Assembly (NCBI RefSeq): GCF_964340395.1
Contig: NC_135551.1
Location: forward strand, 7,343,063-7,407,062
Direction: 5' to 3'
Length of the DNA stretch: 64,000 nucleotides
From: Glandiceps talaboti
Lineage: Eukaryota > Hemichordata > Enteropneusta > Spengelidae
The translations under genes were made by a program, and so were the position numbers. The notes under the pieces were generated by a model. The model ran no database searches, was not told the DNA's origin, and was given only the letters and a program-made list of their open reading frames with translations. Position 1 is the first letter of the stretch. Each line of letters starts with the position of its first letter. Positions 48,336 through 64,000 of this stretch are shown here, piece by piece.

Positions 48336-48964
48336 TCAGTTCAACTCTTTAATATATTAAAACATTTACGATGTGATAATCGGACGAAAGAGAGAACACT
48401 AAATCACAAATGTTTTCAACAGTAGAACTTCGCGACAGTCCAAATTCTTGGTTTGCAATCTTTTCATTGCGATTGTGCACTAGATCTAGAATCGCTACTA
48501 CCGTAGATGACGGCAATTTGACGGCGTTAATAAGGTGGACGATACGGCGATGTTTCAGTGTTGGCGTTAACCTTTACAGTTATTGTGCAATTATTTAAAG
48601 TTGCACCTCCAAAAACACCTCCAGTAGCTGTGGAGACGGGGTTTTCAACATTAGCTGTAGCCACGACTGTACTATCATTGAAACAAGTCATTGAGAATGA
48701 CATAGGCCCCGCTATGATTGGGTTTTAAGGAACTGGCAGTTTATGTAATCATTTTTTTGATATCACTACTCTGATCACGCAAAAACACTTGTGAACCTAA
48801 ATCAAACAGACTTAGATATGTTGTGTCTGCTCATTGGACATGGAACAATTACATGCCTACTCATGTTGTGTCTCCTCGTTAGACATGGGACATGCCTACT
48901 CTTCAAGATGACGTAATGGAATAAACCATTCAACAATAAAGGATGGGTCGGGTACGGGGGGGGG
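48336..48964. other. No gene recognised
   Basis: Non-coding sequence upstream of the P2X7-like exon. Contains two ACATGG..CATGCCTACTC copies (48,835-48,902), probably relatives of the next tandem array. Confidence 0.4.
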
Positions 48965-49755
48965 GATGACCTGTTCAAGCATGTCTGAGTTATGGCTTTG
49001 GACATGAAAACTGTGGCAACAAAATCGTTGCCAGGCAGCTATATCGGATTGTATCACAACGAAAATGGATATGCACATGTATGTCAGACAACACTATTCT
49101 TATGCCAACTTTGAATGAGATGTGTTCAAGCATGTCCGAGTTATGGCTTTGGACATGGAAAATTCGCAAACAAAATGGCTCCTAGGTGGCCATATTGAAT
49201 TGTATCACGACAACAATGAATATGCACATGTATGTCATAGAACACAGCATGTCTGAATTATGGCTTTGGACATGGAAAATTCGCAAACAAAATGGCTGCT
49301 AGGCAGCCATATTGGATCGTGTCATAGAACACTGTCCTAATACCAACTTTGAATGAGACCTGTTCAAGCATGTCCGAGTTATGGCTTTGGACATGGAAAA
49401 TTCGCAAACAAAATGGCTGCCAGGCAGCCATATTGGATCGTATCATGATGAAAATGGATATGCACATGTATGTGGTAGAACACTGTCCTTATATCAACTT
49501 TGAATGAGATCTGTTCAAGCATCTCTGAGTTATGGCTTTGGACAGGGAACATTTCAAAACAAATAACAATAAATTATTGGATCATATCATGAAACAAATT
49601 TGACGGGCATATGTATGCCATTATATGTTGTCCCTGTAACAAGTTTGAAAAAAATCGGTTCAGGCATCTCCAAGAAACAGCTCTGGACAGACAGATGGAC
49701 AGATGGATGGAACCCAATCCATAAGTCCCCGTCCTGGATTTTGTCCTGTGGGGAC
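48965..49755 (+). repeat. Tandem repeat of about 120-150 bp, six copies
   Basis: GTTCAAGCATGTC.GAGTTATG and GGCTTTGGACATGGAAAATT recur near 48,972, 49,125, 49,247, 49,366 and 49,514, with a diverged last unit near 49,657 that ends in GGACAGACAGATGGACAGAT and GTCCTGTGGGGACTAACAAG. Unit length varies between about 120 and 150 bp. Open frames in it repeat with the unit. Confidence 0.9.
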
Positions 49756-49794
49756 TAACAAGTCATTGCATTCGAAGTCGAAATGACTCTAGAC

Positions 49795-49965
49795 TGACTA
49801 TAGTCCTGCTTGCAGACGGTGCACTGGTCTATATTACTGGCACAACCCTTAACACCAAACCAGAGAGTGGAGGGACAATTGTCGAGTCCCGGATATATTA
49901 CTCCGTATGTGGCAAGCAGGACTAGACTGACTCGTGCTAGCGACTGCTTCTGGCGTTTTGAACGG
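49795..49965. repeat. Dispersed repeat family C, copy 2
   Basis: Matches 4,160-4,330. Its flanks (ATAGTCCTGCTTGCAGAC and GTGGCAAGCAGGACTAGACT) are partly inverse to each other. Confidence 0.65.
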
Positions 49966-52900
49966 TGATTACTCTTGTATACTTGACATCAGAGTTGAAG
50001 ATACTTGGTTTGCACGACTGCTTGAACCTTATAATAGCTTAGACATTCCTTGTTGGTCTTCCATCTAATTAATAGCATAATGATTGATGCTTTGGACAAG
50101 GTAAATTAAAATATCAGCACAAGAGGGCAACAAACACGAAAAAGCATGTTCAGATTTACATTATATACGACTAATATAACTTTTGTGGGGAAATGATTCT
50201 TTAGATGTGTGTGTGTGTCCTTCCCTCGCCAGTCCAATGTATTAGTATTTACCATCTTCAGGAAAGATTTTGTTGGTTTGTTTGTTTCTTTGTTTGTCCG
50301 TCCGTCCTTCCGCCTGTCCGTTTCTAATTGTGGTGTGTATTTTCCATAAATATAACCGATTCTTTAGAATGCAAGCTTTAAATTGCAAAATGTATGGGGG
50401 AAGGGGATCAATTCGGAAAATGTGACTTTTATTTTGGGGTCACATTGGCTGCGAGTGGTCGTTTTTGAACCTGCATTAGAACTAAGTAGGTTACTTGAAA
50501 TGCATTAAGATTCCACCGTAAAAAAATTGTTTACATGACCTTTATCTCACTCTAACTCGAAGATGAAAACTACATTAGTGTTACTCTCTGCTCTCCGCAC
50601 CTAGCTTGTAGATCATGTAACTACACTAGAATCACTCTCACACATCTCCACTTGTACACGGGATCACTTGGACATTAGGGAATTGACTAGGTAGCAGAGT
50701 GTTAATGGTTACCTTTGAATCATCTGAGAAGTAGCCACGGACCAGATCGATCGAAGCTCCTAGTCTAGGCCTAGCTATGTTGCCTTCAGCTCGCTCCCTT
50801 CTAAAGTGAATCCATACTTTATTCCAATTTTAAATTCTTATAAACATAAATTATACAATACTCATAAGAATTCACAAGTTGAGGAAAAACGATTTAGCCT
50901 AGCTAAAAAGTCGGTACAGTTGGTAGAGGTACATGATGCCCACACAACAATGTGCGTTTAATTAGTTTACATATTGGCAATGTATGGGAATACTTTATGT
51001 CTCATTATTTTCTAATTCCCGAATGATAACTTGATGTCCGTATTTACTAGATATTAAAAAATAAATTCTTCCAAACAGAAACTCATAGGTTAGGCAGAAA
51101 ATAGGGTAGGTACTAGGTCTGGATTTTATTTTATTTTATTTTATCTTTTTAATTGTTTTTATTTTTGAAAACTATTGCCTCGACCCAAAATGTCGGTCAG
51201 AATACCCCTTCTATGATAGTTTGTATGTACAGGCACCATGCATCTTTTTTTAAAAAGAAAAAATGTTTAGGGTTGGAGGCTGAAACTAGGGTCGGTCTGG
51301 TTATCGGGAACACACATTTCTTTTTTTCATTTGGCCTTATAGTATGGCAGATTGACCGCTTACGTGTTTTGTTAGTTTCAGTAAGGGACTTCACATGTAC
51401 AGAATTTACCGTGTGCATCATTGCGTTTGGTTGTGAAGTTTACAATTTGTTGAGGGTTGAAGCTTACCTATATCACGTGCATCATATAAACAAACAAACA
51501 AACAAACAAATAAATAAACTGAAATCTAATATCTTCACTCAGTCTACAAGCCTTGGATGAGCAAGAACAATGTCACGAACTTGCCTTTGCTGTCTTTGAG
51601 TTCAGACATGTACAAACAGCGTCAGGTCTGAAACAAAATACAGTAATTACACATTCATTACAGTACAAAACTTCAAGTAAATCGTAGCATATCCGCATGC
51701 ACCCACTCCTTAATAACAAGAATACGACTTTGTCTAAAATAGCAATTCATAGCTGTATCCCTTACATTTGTTTGAGTATCTACTCAGGTACACGTCTTTC
51801 CTTTGGAAAGTGCTATTGAGATACATTGCATGGATACTGTGCGATACTGACGAGTCTTTCGATTATGATTTAAGATATATAATATGTATACATATATGTA
51901 CCTCAGATTCCTTACATTGGTGCGCGCGCATACTAGTTGCATTTTCACTGCAGTGCTATACCTAGTCTGTATTCAGACGCGGATTATATTTTGTCATATT
52001 ATTATAAAAACGGCAGAAATATTTATTTATTTATTTATTTATTTATTTATATATAACCGATAACATGCAATATAATAATCAGCATCATGTACAGGACACA
52101 TTCTCTTTTCTATACACATGATACAGAATACGCGACTCACCGAGGATTCAATCGAACACGTACATTTAATTTTAATTCTATTAATTTAAGCAACACAAAT
52201 AGTATTAACGATAACTTACAAGACGTCTGTGACAGTCTATGTAATACCGAAAACATTATTGCACACCTATATGCAAATGAGACCACGATCATTCGCTACA
52301 CACGAAATGGTGTGGTCGGGCTCTATGATTATTATGGAACACTGCAGATAACCCCTGCCCTGAATACGCCAAACTTGCACGCACGTGTCATGAGGTTCTG
52401 TCATAGTATTGTTGTGTTTGGCCTTGATATTGTATACGATAGCTAAAAAGTTTGCATTTCAACAGTCCAAGGGCGGAGAAAATGCCATTTAATTATAGAA
52501 CAATATATTGGGTTGAAATATACAAATACAGAACCAATTGATCACTCTCCACTTGTTACGATGTGATATGTTTATAACTACAACTATCTATAATTTAAAA
52601 CCTTTTGATAAAATCGGGTTGTGAATTCCAAATTTTTGTGGGAAAATGTTATATTAAGTCCGTAATAAGCATGAAAATGTCTGCAATAGTTTTTAAATAG
52701 ATGGGTAGAGAATATAGAGCAGCAGGTTTATCAGAAACCACAATAATCCGATGGTAAATGTAAACATGTTTTGTCGATTGTTAACATCAGGCTAGCTAAC
52801 ATTAGTACGAGAAACTGACCTTTCAACTTGAAACTATTAATTACATCAATCTAGCTAATATCAGGCCACATGATAAACTTCAAATAACTTTTGAAATGAT

Positions 52901-52975
52901 GATATATTTACATATATAACTCGGTGAGTATCAATCTGCTAAGACAGTGCTCTATACCGCAGTGGCAGAGTGCAA

Positions 52976-53026
<51 letters not shown>

Positions 53027-53630
53027 ATAACTAAGTTAAACTAAAATAAATAAGTTAGCACAAACATACAAATTCTTATATAAACACTAGACTGATTTTA
53101 CGAATGACTAGTTTACATCACACTTAATAGTTGAACATTTAACTTGAAATAATTATTCGAATTTGTTTAACAGTTGAAGTTGAATAACATGAATCAAACT
53201 AAAATAACACATGCTGAACTTGAAATAACTATTTAAATTATCAGCTGACTTTTGTATTTGATATATCTATTCGAATTAGAATTTGACTTCAGAATTTGAA
53301 ATAAATATTCACTACACGACACACGTATCAAACTGACATGATTTAACCAATGTTGAACTTGAAATAACTATTTAAATAAAAAAAAGTATCATTAAATATG
53401 CAAATTAACATAAAGTAATGTATGTATATATGTATGTACGAGGTAGGTATGTATGTATGGCTGATAGAAACATTTGCCGCCTTCTTGTCTACCATTCTGT
53501 CTGTTGCCTGATCCATTTGTGTAATAATCTTGTTCTCTGGTTGTTTTTTCTCTTCTCTGAGATATTTTGTGTACTCCTTAGAGTTGGTTGTATCTTCCTA
53601 TTTTCCTCTTGCTCTGCTTTCATGTGGTTT
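49966..53630. other. No gene recognised
   Basis: Non-coding sequence with a diverged copy of repeat D (51,090-51,345), (TTTA)n at 52,021-52,055, (AT)n at 52,979-53,023 and a repeated TTGAACTTGAAATAACTATT phrase in 53,130-53,380. A 119-codon plus-strand frame at 52,087-52,446 matches no family and lacks splice or composition support. Confidence 0.45.
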
Positions 53631-53633
53631 TGT

Positions 53634-54756
53634 TCACTCTCGCACTTTATTCCCCTCTGGCATTTTTATATGGGCCCTTGTCTGTGCTGTGTCTTTCTTG
53701 GGTACCTCTGGGTTTGTTTTCTCCTCATCTTGTCTTGTAGCATCTTTCCATGTCTGGTCGTTTTCATCACATTTCTTTAGGTCATCACTTTCAAGTTGTT
53801 CTGTTGTCTCTTCCTTTCCATGTTTGATATCTTCGTGCGATGTTTTAAAATGTTCCCGTGGCTGGTTGCTCTCCTTCTCTGACATCTCTAACGCCTTCCC
53901 AGGAGTCACTGTGTCTCTCTGTATATTCTCCACTTCCTCCTCTGCCTTCACCCTCTCTTCTTCGATCTCCTTATCTTTTTCCTTCATATCGTTTCCCCTT
54001 TTCTTTGACTTATTTACCTCTTCCCTTTGCTCTTGTACTTCCTTCCCTGGTTTCGATGTGATTTTCCCTTGGTTCAATGTCTTTTTATCTGTTTTTTTCC
54101 TTGCTTTGTCACTCAACAACAATGCTCCATAAAAAGTACCCTGTGAAGAATAGTTAGTAACTTATAAGTGTTGTATACATTATTTAAGATTTTTTCCTGA
54201 TTCTGACTTCAATCTCATCTGCAGAAAAATGACATAATAAAGTAGCACGTTTAGCATATTTATAATAATATTTAAAGAGAAAATAAGAATTTATATATGG
54301 TAAGAAGTTAATCTTTCGTTTGGTTTCGATTTAAAAACTAAGTAGAAAACAATATACTGCAATTCAATTTCAGAAATTTATAGGATTGATATTGCGACAC
54401 AGGGTGATATGACTTTATGTACTATCTAGAGTAAGATTCACGGAGTGACGTGTTAATGTTAACACGTAAAAGGGGAATATAAGATTTGTTTTTGAAACCT
54501 ACATCAGAAACATCGATCAATACGTTGTCAGCATTGATGTTGCCATGGTAATATTCGCCATCATGAAGTACTTTCAGTGCCGTATACAGATCTTCAATAA
54601 CCCGCTTAGTATCAGCTGCGTGAAACCCTCCCCATTCATTGAAGCTGTGTAGATGTATTGTCGTATCCAAATCAACACTGTGACATATTGGTGTCGTACA
54701 AAGTCGAGCTTTCCTCGTCATTAGCACAAGTACTCGTTTAAAATCCATTGATATTC
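53634..54756 (-). CDS. Pseudokinase-like protein with Lys/Glu-rich tail (partial)
   Basis: Two minus-strand exons join in phase 0. Exon 54756-54503 (acceptor after TTTCTGTAG, donor GTAGGT) carries a kinase middle segment: a helix with VIEDLYTALKVLHDGEYY, then the catalytic loop as HGNINADNVLI. The usual HRDxKxxN becomes HGNINADN, so the catalytic Asp is Asn. Exon 54140-53634 opens with GTFYGALLLSDKA, in which SDK stands where DFG should be. Both changes predict an inactive kinase. The next ~155 residues are mostly Lys, Glu, Asp and Gln (for example EIEEERVKAEEEVENIQRD) and end at a stop at 53634; they replace the expected C-lobe and probably form a charged helix. The N-lobe exons were not found with confidence. 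It could be a live pseudokinase or a relic that reads into a repetitive exon. Confidence 0.55.
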
Positions 54757-55192
54757 CTACAGAAACAAATAAGGCTATACGTTGATTTGAACATATTTAA
54801 CACCCTTGTCCTCAACGTGTATATGTTTTTTATTAATTTGATGATGATAAAGTATCTGTTTTTAAAATGTCTAATGTTCTAATGTCCGTGTCAAAAGACA
54901 CAAATTGGTTGATTAGCCAAGGACATACAACACGAGTTCAACTCTACAAGACTAGTATAATAACTCTGCCAACTGAGTACATGATGGTTATGTTGCTTTT
55001 CATATCTGAAGATAGTGGGACTACACACCGTTGCACTCCAGGTCTTGAAAACAACAGGTCTTGTTATTGCTTATGTTACTTACAAAGGTGTTAGACTCAA
55101 TATGTCACGGATTTCATCAGCCCCACAAATCTACATATGTTTCAGAGTCATCAAAGATGTTCACCAAAAGTACATCGTAGCACATCTGTGAA
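54757..55192. other. Spacer between pseudokinase and receptor genes
   Basis: About 440 bp between the receptor stop and the first supported pseudokinase exon, both on the minus strand. AATAAA on the minus strand near 54,830 could end the receptor mRNA. Confidence 0.4.
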
Positions 55193-63685
<8,493 letters not shown>

Positions 63686-64000
63686 CTAGGAAACGAATTT
63701 CACTTTTTATAGTTAACAGTGTCTAGTTTAGTCTGCAAGGTACGCCGTGACAGGGCGCCTTCACACATCGGCCAACCAGGTGAGAGGAGGCCGGTGAGTG
63801 CGGAACGTCACGACTTATCTTAGACTATACATGTCTAGGTTTAATGGCAAGCATTTTACTTGTACAACGTCCTTCTAAAGGAATGGCCAAACATTCATAC
63901 CGTACAACCAATTACATCCATTAAACATTCTGACATGCTCAATACTATTTAAACGGTTTCAACGTTTGGAAGTGGTGTTTGAATACAACATCATTCTAGT
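63686..64000. other. Receptor intron, with a GC-rich inverted segment
   Basis: Non-coding. Bases 63,745-63,815 are unusually GC-rich for the region and begin with CGTGAC and end with GTCACG, so they may form a hairpin or be a repeat end. Confidence 0.4.

Noticed and set aside
51541-51631. Possible short exon on either strand
   Set aside because: Acceptor- and donor-like sites exist, but no reading matches a family and the context is repetitive.
52087-52446. 119-codon plus-strand frame
   Set aside because: No recognisable family, no membrane or signal segment, no supporting splice sites; likely chance.
53530-54132. 200-codon plus-strand frame rich in Ser, Phe and Leu
   Set aside because: It is the antisense of the Lys/Glu-rich pseudokinase tail, which has splice borders in phase on the minus strand.
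55084-55130. 47-bp candidate exon (ICGADEIRDILSLTPL) upstream of the pseudokinase
   Set aside because: It has AG/GT borders, but its phase does not join the next exon's frame.

Overview
This is animal nuclear DNA. It is AT-rich, and its real genes are split into short exons with GT..AG introns of 0.3 to 2 kb. It is full of microsatellites, tandem repeats and dispersed repeats, and it holds the remains of several transposon classes. A receptor gene with LDL-receptor class A (LDLa) modules, leucine-rich repeats (LRRs) and seven membrane helices (7TM), a P2X7-type zinc motif, and piggyBac, Crypton, Ty3/gypsy and Penelope-like relics together suggest a marine invertebrate: a hemichordate, a cephalochordate or a lophotrochozoan. 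I cannot name the species. No bacterial-type operons, CRISPR arrays, rRNA genes or convincing tRNA genes were seen.

Layout. Bases 1-21,700 hold no convincing gene. They contain dispersed repeats, several in two or three copies, a foldback-like element (5.8-6.8 kb), a 248-bp tandem repeat (10.6-11.4 kb), a 141-bp minisatellite with a two-unit higher-order period (12.7-13.8 kb) and its relative at 19.3-19.9 kb, and a pair of ~100-bp inverted repeats 5.4 kb apart. Bases 22.7-25.9 kb hold a decayed Penelope-like element, a Ty3/gypsy integrase tail on the minus strand and a gypsy Gag-protease fragment on the plus strand. Bases 27.9-28.4 kb hold a ~115-bp tandem repeat.

Bases 30.7-42.5 kb are a dense transposon graveyard: a broken multi-exon element protein with CLWC and YHG..FVGNH motifs, a piggyBac transposase with its three catalytic Asp residues but two frameshifts and two stops, a gag-like remnant, a truncated RecQ-like helicase that runs into a ~165-bp palindrome, a Crypton tyrosine recombinase with all catalytic residues and one frameshift, and a decayed protein with a GGDQLTRE motif. 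Bases 43.2-48.3 kb hold minus-strand fragments: a protein kinase with an in-frame stop, an unidentified degraded reading frame, a Psq/pogo-type DNA-binding segment and a P2X7 intracellular-domain-like gene with an in-frame stop.

Bases 53.6-63.7 kb, minus strand, hold the best genes. A pseudokinase-like gene with a long charged tail lies directly downstream of a large G-protein-coupled receptor of the relaxin-receptor/GRL101 type. Twelve receptor exons (six LDLa modules, an LRR cap, four LRR exons and one 7TM exon) join without a single phase conflict; its 5' end lies beyond the right edge of the window. The receptor is the one gene here that looks intact and functional; most of the rest reads as sequence decaying neutrally.
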